From NCBI GenBank assembly GCA_023416275.1, contig JAEZIB010000120.1, positions 1 through 64,000 on the forward strand: 64,000 nucleotides of DNA, read 5' to 3'. Both the position numbers and the translations under genes were made by a program. Position 1 is the stretch's first letter, and the number at the start of each line of letters is the position of its first letter. Below are positions 36,683 to 45,222 of this stretch, in pieces. A model generated the notes under the pieces. The model was not told where the DNA came from and ran no database searches. It saw nothing but the letters and a program-made list of their open reading frames with translations. The DNA comes from Bacillota bacterium. Its GTDB lineage: Bacteria; Bacillota; Clostridia; Acetivibrionales; DSM-1351.

Positions 36683-38110
36683 ATGAAAAACGTTTATGAA
36701 AGTCCTTTAAATGCTAGATATGCAAGTGATGAAATGCAGTATATTTTTTCACCTGATATGAAGTTTACAACATGGAGAAAGCTTTGGATTGCTTTGGCTG
36801 AAGCTGAAAAAGAGCTAGGCTTAAATATTACTGATGCACAGATTGAACAACTAAAAAGCAATGTTGATAATATTAATTATGAAGTTGCTGAAAAATATGA
36901 GAAACAGTTCAGACATGATGTAATGTCACATGTTCATGCGTATGGCGAGCTTTGTCCAGATGCAAAGGGCATTATTCACCTTGGCGCGACATCCTGCTAT
37001 GTTGGTGATAATACAGATGTAATAGTCATGAATGAGGGATTAAAGCTTCTCAGAAATAAATTGCTTATTCTTATAAAAAAGCTTTCAGATTTTGCATTAG
37101 AGTATAAAGCAATGCCTACATTAGGCTATACTCATTACCAGCCAGCACAGTTAGTTACAGTTGGAAAAAGAGCTTGTCTGTGGATTCAGGAACTACTAAT
37201 GGATTTAGAGGATTTAGACCATGCACTTAATAATATGAAGCTTTTGGGCTCAAAGGGTACAACAGGAACGCAAGCTAGTTTTCTTAATTTATTTGATGGT
37301 GATCATGAGAAGGTTAAAAAGTTGGAAACATTGATTGCTGAAAAAATGGGCTTCAAAAAGGTATTTGCAGTTTCCGGGCAAACATATCCCAGAAAGCTTG
37401 ACAGCAGAGTTTTAGGTGTGCTAAGTGCTATTGCTCAGAGTGCATATAAGTTTGGAAATGACATGAGACTCCTTCAAAGCATGAAAGAGATGGAGGAGCC
37501 ATTTGAAGAGAAGCAGATTGGTTCATCTGCAATGGCATATAAGCGTAACCCAATGAGATGTGAAAGAATATGTTCTCTAGCAAGATACGTTATTATAGAT
37601 GCAATAAATCCTGCTATTACAGCTTCAACACAGTGGTTTGAAAGAACCCTTGATGACTCAGCTAATAAGAGAATCTCTATACCAGAGGCTTTTCTGGCTA
37701 CAGATGCTATTTTAAATATATATATTAATGTTGCAAGCGGCTTTGTTGTTTATCCAAAAGTAATTGCAAAGCATGTAATGGAAGAACTACCATTTATGGC
37801 GACTGAAAATGTTATGATGGAAGCAGTAAAGCGTGGTGGAGACAGACAGGAACTACATGAGCAGATTAGAACTCATTCTATGGAGGCAGGCAAAAGAGTA
37901 AAGGTTGATGGCGAATCAAATGATTTGATAGAAAGAATTGCAAAGGATTCCATGTTTGGAATGTCTCTTGAGGAGCTCAATTCTGTACTTGAACCAAAGC
38001 ACTATATCGGAAGGTGTGCAGAGCAGGTAGAGGAGTTTGTTGAGAATGAAGTGAACAGAGTACTTGCTGCGGCTGATGTAACTGATATTGTAGTGGATTT
38101 GAAGGTTTAA
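36683..38110 (+). CDS. purB: Adenylosuccinate lyase
   Basis: A 475-residue lyase of the fumarase/aspartase superfamily, which acts twice in purine synthesis: it splits SAICAR and adenylosuccinate, releasing fumarate. The superfamily signature is GSSAMAYKRNPMRCERI, with the flexible serine loop. HLGATSCYVGDNTD and YTHYQPAQ are the other two conserved blocks. The start is the ATG at 36683, since GGAGG lies 11 nt upstream; an earlier in-frame ATG at 36665 would overlap that ribosome site. The gene is separate from other purine genes, as is common in clostridia, and ends at a strong terminator. Confidence 0.97.
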   Translation: MKNVYESPLNARYASDEMQYIFSPDMKFTTWRKLWIALAEAEKELGLNITDAQIEQLKSNVDNINYEVAEKYEKQFRHDVMSHVHAYGELCPDAKGIIHLGATSCYVGDNTDVIVMNEGLKLLRNKLLILIKKLSDFALEYKAMPTLGYTHYQPAQLVTVGKRACLWIQELLMDLEDLDHALNNMKLLGSKGTTGTQASFLNLFDGDHEKVKKLETLIAEKMGFKKVFAVSGQTYPRKLDSRVLGVLSAIAQSAYKFGNDMRLLQSMKEMEEPFEEKQIGSSAMAYKRNPMRCERICSLARYVIIDAINPAITASTQWFERTLDDSANKRISIPEAFLATDAILNIYINVASGFVVYPKVIAKHVMEELPFMATENVMMEAVKRGGDRQELHEQIRTHSMEAGKRVKVDGESNDLIERIAKDSMFGMSLEELNSVLEPKHYIGRCAEQVEEFVENEVNRVLAAADVTDIVVDLKV

Positions 38111-38168
38111 TCGATAGAAAATTACTATTGATAATTAGCATAATGTCTTATATAATAAAGGATATATC

Positions 38169-38206
38169 AAAGATAGGATGTCATTACATCATCCTATCTT
38201 TTGGTT
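38169..38206 (+). terminator. Intrinsic terminator after purB
   Basis: The perfect 12-bp stem AAAGATAGGATG / CATCCTATCTTT is followed by TTGGTTTTTT. It lies only a few bases before the ribosome site of the GntR gene. Confidence 0.85.
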
Positions 38207-38224
38207 TTTTGAGAGGTGGGGCAA

Positions 38225-38971
38225 ATGATAAATAAATTTAGCAATATCCCATTATATCGGCAATTAAAGGACTTAATACTAGACAAAATAGAGAGGAATG
38301 AATACCCTCCAAATACTCAGATACCTTCTGAACAGGATTTATGTGAAATTTACGATATCAGCAGACCAACCGTTAGGCAAGCAATAAGCGAATTGACAAG
38401 CAGTGGCTACCTATATAAAGAGAAGGGAAAAGGAACCTTTGTTTCTGGAAAGAAGAAAAATATTGATATAAAAAACTTCAATGGTTTCACCGATTCTATT
38501 TTGGATTGCAAATCTCCGGCTGAGAAAAACATTATTGATATTAATGTTGTTGAGAGTTCTTCTGTTGATATATTAAACAATATATTCAATTACAATACCA
38601 GTATGCCGGTAGCAATGATTAATTATTTGTCGTATATTGACAATCAGCCTAATTCTGTGTATTCCTTCAATAAATCTTACATACCTGTTAATTTGTTTCC
38701 TAATATTGTAACTCAACTGAAGGATGGGAAATCATCAATTGACATATTAAGAGGTAAATATCCGTTAATTCCTGACAAGAGCAAAAGTATTTTAGATGTC
38801 ATTTTTGCTGATAATATTGATTCTCCAATACTTAGAGTTCAGCCTGGACAGCCCTTGATAAGAGTTCAGAATAATTTGTATTCAAAAAGCGGGCAATGCG
38901 TAGAATATGTTTGTTCAAAGTATAGAGCAGACAACTGTAGAATTTTGTTTGAAGGAAGTAAAACAGGTTAA
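38225..38971 (+). CDS. GntR family (HutC/UTRA subfamily) transcriptional regulator
   Basis: A 248-residue regulator with an N-terminal winged helix (residues 8-75, PLYRQLKDLILDKI, IPSEQDLCEIYDISRPTVRQAISEL, GTFVSG) and a C-terminal UTRA-type effector domain (about 90-240). HutC-type members usually sense a sugar phosphate or amino acid derivative. ATG 38225 is preceded by GAGAGGTGG; a GTG nine bases earlier is possible. No transporter or catabolic operon is adjacent, so its target is unclear. The terminator just upstream keeps it apart from purB unless there is read-through. Confidence 0.88.
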   Translation: MINKFSNIPLYRQLKDLILDKIERNEYPPNTQIPSEQDLCEIYDISRPTVRQAISELTSSGYLYKEKGKGTFVSGKKKNIDIKNFNGFTDSILDCKSPAEKNIIDINVVESSSVDILNNIFNYNTSMPVAMINYLSYIDNQPNSVYSFNKSYIPVNLFPNIVTQLKDGKSSIDILRGKYPLIPDKSKSILDVIFADNIDSPILRVQPGQPLIRVQNNLYSKSGQCVEYVCSKYRADNCRILFEGSKTG

Positions 38972-38974
38972 GAA

Positions 38975-39024
38975 AGTCAATTGCTATAGGCAAAAGGTGT
39001 AACCCTGTTCCTATAGTTTTGATC
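38975..39024. repeat. Inverted-repeat element (AGTCAATT family), copy 5
   Basis: AGTCAATTGCTATAGG at 38975-38990 and CCTATAGTTTTGATC at 39010-39024 are largely complementary. It lies just after the GntR gene and may act as its terminator-like end. Confidence 0.55.
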
Positions 39025-39229
39025 TGAAGCTAACAGCTACACCAACTTTTAATTCAATAATAATGTTTATATTCTGCAATAGCATATTACTTCCACAAGG
39101 CTCAAGATAATGGCTTCTAGAGTGAGAGAACCGGCACGATATCAGTATTATTACGCTATGAACCATGGATGGTGAATGTGGAAAGGCGGCTAAAGCATTG
39201 ATAAATAAATACCACCCACTATCTATAGA

Positions 39230-39290
39230 AAACGCTTGCGTTTTTTGAGACTCGAAAGTGCACCATGTAAGCACCAACGATACTTTCGAG
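39230..39290. repeat. Repeat B, divergent copy
   Basis: The first hairpin is AAAACGC-TT-GCGTTTT instead of CAAAAACCAC-TT-GTGGTTTTTG. The second keeps CTCGAAAGT / ACTTTCGAG arms. The architecture is kept while the first stem has changed on both sides. Confidence 0.6.
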
Positions 39291-39415
39291 TTATTTCGGC
39301 ATCAAACCATTGACAAGTCTCCCGCACTGATTTTTTATGTGGGAAAGTTGAGCTAGTAAGTACCAATTAATTGAGAATAATTAGTATATTTATATTTTGG
39401 AGGCTATATTTTTTT

Positions 39416-40510
39416 ATGGGTTCATATTATTTAAACAAAGACAAAAAATATAAAAAAAGGAGAGCTCTTGTTGCCACGCTAACTGTTTTTTGCATAATTG
39501 CTGCATTTATGGGAGGATATTTATTATTAAATAAAGATGGTTCTAAACAAATAGCGGCTCAAACAAGTACAGCATCTGGAGCAGAAACATCAACTGCAGG
39601 CAATTCTTCACAAGCTACAGATACAGCGACAAAAGATACAGCTCAAACAGCCAGCAATACAACTGCTACGGCACCAATTAGTACTGATACAAATACAGTG
39701 AAAACAAAGAATCATGGCGTTTTACCAAAGGTTGGGACATTACCAAAGAGCGGTAAAATGGAGGAGCTTAAAAAGCTTATTACCGATTATACCTCTAAGC
39801 TGCCTGGTAAATATGGAGTAACCTTTATAGACCTTGCTACTGGAGAAATGGTAAATGTTAATGACAAGATAGAATACATTGCAGCTAGTACGTCAAAGCT
39901 ACCAATAAATGTACTTTTGTATAAATATATTGAAGCAGACAAAATAAAAATGGAAGACAAATTAGTTTACAAGCAAGAGGATTTAGAATATGGTACTGGC
40001 ATTATTATTAATTCACCATATGGAACAGAATACACTGTTAGAGAAACCTCAAGGCTTTCAATTCAGAAATCTGACAATTGTGGAGTAAACATGCTTATCA
40101 GACTTTTGGGCATAGAAAACGTTAGAAATTATATAGATGAAGTGGGCGGTCAAGTTCATTACGGAAAAACTCATCGCTCTTGTCCTTATGATATGGCTCA
40201 AATTGCTCAGGACTTATACAAACTATATTTGAATAATGAAGAAGTTTATGGTGAATTAATAAACTACATGGAAACTACTGATTGGCATGACAGAATAGAT
40301 GCAAAGCTGCCTCAGGATGTGAAAGTAGCTCATAAGATAGGTAATCAGATATCCACTAGAAATGATGTTGGAATTGTTTTTGCAACTCATCCCTATGTTT
40401 TATCAGTAATGAGTGATAATGTGAACATAGACGCTGCTACAAGAGCAATTGCAGATTTGTCAAAAATAATTTATGATTTTGAGGAAGAATATGCTACACA
40501 AACTAAATAA
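39416..40510 (+). CDS. Membrane-anchored class A beta-lactamase-like serine hydrolase
   Basis: A 364-residue protein with an N-terminal basic segment and one membrane helix (residues 17-39, ALVATLTVFCIIAAFMGGYLLL). A Ser/Thr/Ala-rich linker of about 60 residues follows, then a penicillin-recognising domain. The active-site motifs are Ser158-x-x-Lys161 (STSK), Ser219-Asp220-Asn221 and KIG. A clear Glu166-type residue is not evident, so it may be a cell-wall peptidase or an inactive binder rather than a true beta-lactamase. The start is set at ATG 39416 with TTGGAGG upstream. It acts outside the cell membrane. Confidence 0.88.
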   Translation: MGSYYLNKDKKYKKRRALVATLTVFCIIAAFMGGYLLLNKDGSKQIAAQTSTASGAETSTAGNSSQATDTATKDTAQTASNTTATAPISTDTNTVKTKNHGVLPKVGTLPKSGKMEELKKLITDYTSKLPGKYGVTFIDLATGEMVNVNDKIEYIAASTSKLPINVLLYKYIEADKIKMEDKLVYKQEDLEYGTGIIINSPYGTEYTVRETSRLSIQKSDNCGVNMLIRLLGIENVRNYIDEVGGQVHYGKTHRSCPYDMAQIAQDLYKLYLNNEEVYGELINYMETTDWHDRIDAKLPQDVKVAHKIGNQISTRNDVGIVFATHPYVLSVMSDNVNIDAATRAIADLSKIIYDFEEEYATQTK

Positions 40511-40801
40511 ACAGACAATATGATTTGTTTTGGGTATAATTAGTTATAACGAGGCAAAAAAAATGTCCCCAATTTCTATAAGTGGCGGGTACCGCTTGGG
40601 TTTTCAGACGGGGGATCTCCCGCCTCGTTGAAACGCCGCTAATGTAATAGCTCGAAAATAAAGTATGTACGAACAAGGTGCATTTTCGAGCCACAAAAAC
40701 CACAAGTGGTTTTTGACGATGTATAGTACATCGAAAAATTTCATTTTGAATGTAGGCGTTATAATATTATTGGTTAAAATCTAAGGAGGCAACAATTTTT
40801 A
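40511..40801. other. Intergenic region with a GC-rich structured segment and repeat B
   Basis: The segment 40548-40642 is strikingly GC-rich for this genome and can fold in two ways (AACGAGGC with GCCTCGTT, or GGCGGG with CCCGCC). It is followed by repeat B (40650-40715). No gene is seen. Confidence 0.55.
40650..40715. repeat. Repeat B, copy 4
   Basis: CTCGAAAAT and ATTTTCGAG arms enclose GTACGAACAAGGTGC. The hairpin CAAAAACCAC-AA-GTGGTTTTTG follows. It closely matches the copy at 34222-34287. Confidence 0.8.
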
Positions 40802-41443
40802 ATGGATAGCTTTTTGCTTTATTTTACTCAAAATATAATTCATGGAAATCCTGTTTTCACATATATTTTTATTTTTATATCGGGCGTGCTTCAGTTGATT
40901 TTTCCTCCTTTTCCATCTGATGTTATCATTGTACTCGAAGGTTATTTAACAACAGTTGGAAGTAATTATAGTTTCTTTTCTGTATTTATTATTTCAGTAC
41001 TTGGAAGTATTGTGGGTTCTTTTATTGTCTACTTGTTTGGGTATAAAAAGGGAAGTGAAGTACTAAGATATAAGATTGTGCTTAAATACGTTAATGAAAA
41101 GCACATTAAGAGATCTGAAAAGGTTTTTCACAAGTATGGGAAATATGGATTAATATTAAGTAAATTTATTCCTGGAACCAGCTCAATTATGGTGTTATTC
41201 TCTGGTGTTTTTAAGGTAAAAAGAAGAATATATTTCCCATATATTATTTTTTCAATTTTTTTGCAACAGTTTATTTATCTTGTAATTGGAAGAATTATAG
41301 GTCATAATGTAGAACAGGTTAAGAAATTTTTTTCAATCTTTAATTTAGTTGCAGTAATTGTAGTGGTAGCTTTTGCAATTTTACTTTTCATTCTTTACAA
41401 AAGTAGAAAATCTAAGAAAGTTAAGGCTGGAAATTGTAAATAA
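40802..41443 (+). CDS. DedA family membrane protein (VTT domain)
   Basis: A 213-residue integral membrane protein of the DedA/SNARE-associated family, now linked to flipping of phospholipids or undecaprenyl phosphate. The conserved features are an amphipathic PPFPSDVII segment, GSIVGSFIVYLFGYKKG, and KFIPGTSSIMVLFSGVFK with its conserved Arg/Lys context. AAGGAGG lies upstream, 12 nt before the ATG. It stands alone. The basic C-terminal tail is cytosolic. Confidence 0.9.
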   Translation: MDSFLLYFTQNIIHGNPVFTYIFIFISGVLQLIFPPFPSDVIIVLEGYLTTVGSNYSFFSVFIISVLGSIVGSFIVYLFGYKKGSEVLRYKIVLKYVNEKHIKRSEKVFHKYGKYGLILSKFIPGTSSIMVLFSGVFKVKRRIYFPYIIFSIFLQQFIYLVIGRIIGHNVEQVKKFFSIFNLVAVIVVVAFAILLFILYKSRKSKKVKAGNCK

Positions 41444-42005
41444 CAAAACTATGAGACGGTATATTATCGTATTCTCAGCAGATAGCGATTGTATTCCAAT
41501 CCTTTGTTACTCTATTCAGACATATAAAAATAACATATAGCATAGAATATGCTTTCATAATTTGCTAGTGAAAATTTTAGATATTCATATTTATCAATGG
41601 AAGGTTGTTAAAAAAATCATTATATTTTATGAAATTAATTTGTCAAAAACCATTGATAAGTCTCCAACTAGTTAACTTTTGACGTAAATTTTTCGAAAAC
41701 GAAATAATCCTCATGTTAGATATTATGGGAACTATACATAAAACAGTAAAAAAATACAACTATATACAAATTTCTCGAATAACTTTGAATAAATACAGAA
41801 ATATGCTATAATAATATTAATGGTAAACACGAGATTTCATTAGTTTGATAGTACTAAATAGCATCAACAATTATGTAAATTCTAGTTATTTTGAAGTCTT
41901 TTCACTATTTATATGTTTTAAACCTTATTAATGATTAGTGAATAATTTCAATAAAACTTCACATAATCTTGACATAATATCACTTATAGAAATTGAGGTA
42001 TGTCT
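41444..42005. other. Intergenic region with one inverted repeat
   Basis: About 560 AT-rich bases. TTATCAATGG at 41591-41600 and CCATTGATAA at 41650-41659 form a 10-bp inverted repeat that resembles the core of the CTCAACTTTCC family. No gene or clear promoter is supported. Confidence 0.5.
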
Positions 42006-43049
42006 ATGAATAGTATACAAAAAGTTATTCTTCCAGTAAATTATCCTCCTATTACCTCCTGGCAATGGCATGCATCTTTGTTCTCAATATTAGCAAATGA
42101 TGAGTTTGCGTTAGAATGGATATATAGTAATTATGTTCAATTAAGATGTTATCCTGAAACAGATAGTATTACAGGTAACAAAATTTATATGTTTGATTTT
42201 ATTCCAGGTGATAGTTCTCTTAAGGAATGTCCGTATTTGCTATCAGAAATAATAACTCAAGAGCAGATTTTAGCCTATTCAAAGGATATTTTATCGTTCT
42301 TGTTAAAGACTTTGGACTTATCCTACTATATTTTTGGTATTTGTGATGAAACAGATATGTTAAATAGAGGTCGCAGAATCCTACATCAATTATTTATATA
42401 TGGTTATGATTTAGAAAATCAAGTTTTTTATGTTGGAGATTTTACTTTTACAGGTAAATATTCTTATACGACTGTGACATTTGACAAGGTTGTCAATGGG
42501 TTTTTGAATGTTCAGCCTGGTGAGGATTTTGTTTTTAATCATAATTATAAAGGTATGCGTGGTCTATATCTAATTAAAAAGAATACTGATGAAAAATACT
42601 ATAGCTTTGATAGTAATTTAGTAAAAAGGACATTAAACGAATATATCAATGGTAGTAATACTAAGGCTCATTTTTTGCAAATGAGAAACAATTATAGTAC
42701 TAATAGTTTTGGTATAAATATATATGATGGAATTATTGATCAGATCAATTTGCTTGAAGAGAAGACCAATACCTGGTATGATTATCGTCCATTTCATATA
42801 ACCTATGATCATAAAGCATTAATGGAAAATAGGCTTAAATACATGATGGAAAATAAATATATATCATTTGATTCCGAAATTATAATAAAATATGATTTGG
42901 TAAAAAACGCTATGTTAAAAGCTCGAAATACATTCATTAAAGCCAATGTTACAAAAGAAATTGGAATGTTAAATAAAATAAAGTCATATATATCAGAGGC
43001 TAAAGAAAGAGAAGTCGAGATACTGTCACTTGTTGAAAGGCAGTTATAG
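42006..43049 (+). CDS. Protein of unknown function, possibly BtrH-like
   Basis: A 347-residue soluble protein I do not firmly recognise. It has an N-terminal QWHASLFSILAND segment, a central HQLFIYGYDLENQVFYVGDFTFTGKY segment and a lysine/glutamate-rich helical C-terminus. The middle part recalls the N-terminal domain of BtrH-type acyltransferases and peptidases found in natural-product clusters, but a complete catalytic Cys-His pair is not obvious. ATG 42006 is preferred to 42000, because GAGG ends only 1 nt before the latter. No neighbouring biosynthetic genes are present. Confidence 0.6.
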   Translation: MNSIQKVILPVNYPPITSWQWHASLFSILANDEFALEWIYSNYVQLRCYPETDSITGNKIYMFDFIPGDSSLKECPYLLSEIITQEQILAYSKDILSFLLKTLDLSYYIFGICDETDMLNRGRRILHQLFIYGYDLENQVFYVGDFTFTGKYSYTTVTFDKVVNGFLNVQPGEDFVFNHNYKGMRGLYLIKKNTDEKYYSFDSNLVKRTLNEYINGSNTKAHFLQMRNNYSTNSFGINIYDGIIDQINLLEEKTNTWYDYRPFHITYDHKALMENRLKYMMENKYISFDSEIIIKYDLVKNAMLKARNTFIKANVTKEIGMLNKIKSYISEAKEREVEILSLVERQL

Positions 43050-43071
43050 TATTAATAAAATATAACTAATT

Positions 43072-43112
43072 AAAAGAGCGCAAACCCCAATAGGGATATA
43101 CGCTCTTTTAAT
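43072..43112. terminator. Bidirectional intrinsic terminator
   Basis: AAAAGAGCG pairs with CGCTCTTTT, enclosing a smaller CCCCAATAGGG hairpin, with T-rich sequence beyond. It separates two convergent genes. Confidence 0.8.
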
Positions 43113-43167
43113 ATTTTTGAATTCAATTTTTAGTTGATATTGGTTATCAAAATTAACTCTAAAAAAG

Positions 43168-44160
43168 TTACCAGCCTAGAACCTCTGTCATTTTTGCAGC
43201 ATATCTCTTACCAAAAGTAACTTGTGAATCATGGTTAAAATGTAATCCCCATGAATCAGCAGGGTCACCAGATAAACCACTTGCAGAAATTACATAGCAG
43301 TTCTTTATAACTGAAGGTAACTTGTTTACTAATGTATTGTGGCCTGCACAACCACCACTATATAGAAGCTCACCTGCTAGAACAGGAATATCACCTAGAC
43401 CTAAATCCTTTTTGATATCAGTTATCAGTGTATTTACCTTGTTAGGCCAATCAGCTTGTCCGTTATTTGAACAGCCTTGGTGGAACAGTATTCCATCAAT
43501 AACTCCGCCCTTTGCCTGTGCAAGCTTTCCACGCTCTATAATCCAGTTATATTTAGTTCCGCCGGATTTCATAAAAGTCTCAATTTTCTCTCCGCTGATT
43601 GCACATGGTATCAGACCAATAGTATCCTGTTCAGGGAGTTCGTTTATTATTGTTTTAGCAAACCAATCTCCAGGACCAATTGCATTTTGCCAAGACTCAT
43701 GGAGTGGTGGAACTGCTACTGCCCATGTATTATTATAGTAACCTAATGAAAGTATACGTGGGTTTGTGACTTTATCAGATGCTTGGGCCGCAGGCCATCC
43801 TGCCATATTTGATTGACCAAGTAATAAGAAACAATGGAACTTAGGTTCAACAGGTTGTGTTCCTGTATCAGCTGGGAATTTGTCAATTAGACCTAATAAA
43901 AATTGCTTAATAATCCCTAAATCAAGTGCGTTAATTGCCCCATCAGCATCTACATCTGCCGCTTTAGGATTGGAAACATTTTTTGTGCCAAGTAACTGCA
44001 TTTTAACTGCTGCAAAATCTAAAGAGTCTACAGCTCCACTGGAATCAGCATCTCCGTACAGTATTGCTGTAGCAGCAGTTACATCGCCTGTTTGAGCACT
44101 AAAATTAAAGAAAGTCATAATCATTGCTAGTACTACTATTAGGCATACTCCTTTTTTCAT
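43168..44160 (-). CDS. Cellulosomal esterase: signal peptide, N-terminal dockerin, CE6/SASA esterase domain
   Basis: A 330-residue secreted protein. Residues 1-30 are a signal peptide. Residues 36-96 are a type I dockerin with two calcium-binding repeats (GDADSSGAVDSLDFAAVKMQLLG and a second one starting ADVDADGAINALDLG). From residue 108 to the end is an SGNH-type esterase of the SASA/CE6 group, with GQSNMAG (nucleophile Ser117), FHQGCSN and a C-terminal DSWGLHF holding the catalytic His. CE6 enzymes remove acetyl groups from xylan. The dockerin would bind a scaffoldin cohesin. A dockerin at the N-terminus is less common than at the C-terminus. The gene has AGGAGG on the minus strand. Confidence 0.92.
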   Translation of the reverse strand: MKKGVCLIVVLAMIMTFFNFSAQTGDVTAATAILYGDADSSGAVDSLDFAAVKMQLLGTKNVSNPKAADVDADGAINALDLGIIKQFLLGLIDKFPADTGTQPVEPKFHCFLLLGQSNMAGWPAAQASDKVTNPRILSLGYYNNTWAVAVPPLHESWQNAIGPGDWFAKTIINELPEQDTIGLIPCAISGEKIETFMKSGGTKYNWIIERGKLAQAKGGVIDGILFHQGCSNNGQADWPNKVNTLITDIKKDLGLGDIPVLAGELLYSGGCAGHNTLVNKLPSVIKNCYVISASGLSGDPADSWGLHFNHDSQVTFGKRYAAKMTEVLGW

Positions 44161-44312
44161 GCAAAAACCTCCTATAAAGTTATTTTAATTTGCTAAGAAA
44201 TAATTATCAGTCTTAACAAATATTTCAATACACTATCTAACATAAATAATTCGAAAGGAGAGACTTTTATTGGCTGGTTTACGTTGAATTTAATATATAG
44301 TGAAAATAGAAT

Positions 44313-44360
44313 AAAGCCCATATAGACATAAATAATTTGAGTTATGTCTATATGGGCTTT
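44313..44360 (-). terminator. Long perfect hairpin after the CARDB gene
   Basis: AAAGCCCATATAGACATAA at 44313-44331 is the exact complement of 44342-44360 (19 bp, 10-nt loop). The T-run on the minus strand is weak, so it may also serve as a 3' stabiliser. Confidence 0.7.
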
Positions 44361-44377
44361 ACTATTAAGGCTTGTCA

Positions 44378-45181
44378 CTAAGGAATTAATCTTGCAAATG
44401 TATTGTTATATTCGCTTGCTTCTGTAACGATATTTCCCCAGTCAATTTTACCAGTTACATAGATTGCGGTATTTGGAACTGTACCATATGCGGCAAAAGT
44501 ACCAGTATAAGTTTCACCTGGAGCAAGAGATCTGTTGACAGCAAGAATACTGCCTCCTGCAGCCACATCACCAGCGTCATTGAACACTGTATTAGCAGAG
44601 TAAAAATTTTGAATTGACACATTGTATAGATTGGGGATATTGTCTCCACCGATATTTTTTATTGTATAAGTGTAATTAACTTGATTATTTGTCTTTGAAG
44701 TAATTGTGACATTTGTAAAAGTGAGATCAGCAAGCAAAGAGAGGGCTCTAGTATTATTGTTTTCATTTAGTTCTGATACAGATTGTGACCAATCTATCTT
44801 GAATGTAAGGTAGTTCATACCATTAGGTACAGAGACCAAGGAATAGAATGTACCTGTATAAGTTTCACCTGGAGCAAGTGATCTGTTTACACCAAGTATA
44901 CTGCCTCCGGCAGCTACATCACCAGAATCATTGAAAACTGTATTAGCAGAGTAGAAATTCTGAATACTTACATAATACAGATTATCAATTGTAGCAGTAC
45001 CATTATTTTTAATGGTATAGGAATAGGTTATTTGTGAAGATGTTCTTTGTGTGACAGCTGCTGCTGTAAAAACAAGATCAGGATTAGCATCCGCAGCCAG
45101 TGAGGTATTGATGGGGAGAACCCCAGTACATAATGCAAATGCTAAAGTTAATGCCAAAAACTTTAATTCAAACTTTTTCAT
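44378..45181 (-). CDS. Secreted protein with two CARDB-type repeats
   Basis: A 267-residue exported protein. Residues 1-30 form a signal peptide ending near SLAADA. The mature part has two homologous CARDB-like beta-sandwich repeats (about 34-148 and 149-265). Both contain YSYTIKN or YTYTIKN, SIQNFYSANTVFNDxGDVAAGGSIL, VNRSLAPGETYTGTF and a terminal NENNNT or SEYNNT segment. The two are also nearly identical in DNA over much of this stretch. CARDB modules usually mediate adhesion or binding outside the cell. No catalytic or anchoring domain is present. Its ribosome site lies in repeat C. Confidence 0.88.
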   Translation of the reverse strand: MKKFELKFLALTLAFALCTGVLPINTSLAADANPDLVFTAAAVTQRTSSQITYSYTIKNNGTATIDNLYYVSIQNFYSANTVFNDSGDVAAGGSILGVNRSLAPGETYTGTFYSLVSVPNGMNYLTFKIDWSQSVSELNENNNTRALSLLADLTFTNVTITSKTNNQVNYTYTIKNIGGDNIPNLYNVSIQNFYSANTVFNDAGDVAAGGSILAVNRSLAPGETYTGTFAAYGTVPNTAIYVTGKIDWGNIVTEASEYNNTFARLIP

Positions 45182-45222
45182 ATTAACCTCCTGTGCCCAC
45201 TTTGGGCAAAAATTTAGTGAAG
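45182..45222 (-). repeat. Repeat C, copy upstream of the CARDB gene, supplying its ribosome site
   Basis: On the minus strand a GCCCAAAGTGGGC hairpin (45195-45207) is followed by ACAGGAGGTTAAT and the ATG of the CARDB gene. It is almost identical to the module at 34011-34040. Confidence 0.65.

Larger units (their letters stand above)
38972..39415. other. Intergenic region with several repeat pieces
   Basis: It holds an AGTCAATT-family repeat (38975-39024), a divergent repeat B (39230-39290) and the right end of a CTCAACTTTCC-family repeat (GTGGGAAAGTTGAG at about 39340). Short open frames near 39110-39240 lack ribosome sites. Confidence 0.5.

Noticed and set aside
39110..39244. Short frames (MASRVREPARYQYYYAMNHG and an overlapping one from 39164)
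   Set aside because: They look slightly protein-like, but neither has a ribosome site, they are in different frames and no family is recognised. A decayed gene is possible but unsupported.
39416..40510. Assignment as a true resistance beta-lactamase
   Set aside because: SxxK, SDN and KxG are present, but no clear Glu166-type residue is seen, and the long linker and membrane anchor fit a cell-wall-related protein as well.
40584..40600. Possible T-box antiterminator (GGCGGGTACCGCTTGG)
   Set aside because: The T-box consensus GGGTGGNACCGCG is not matched, no specifier or stem I is visible, and the downstream DedA gene is not a T-box target.
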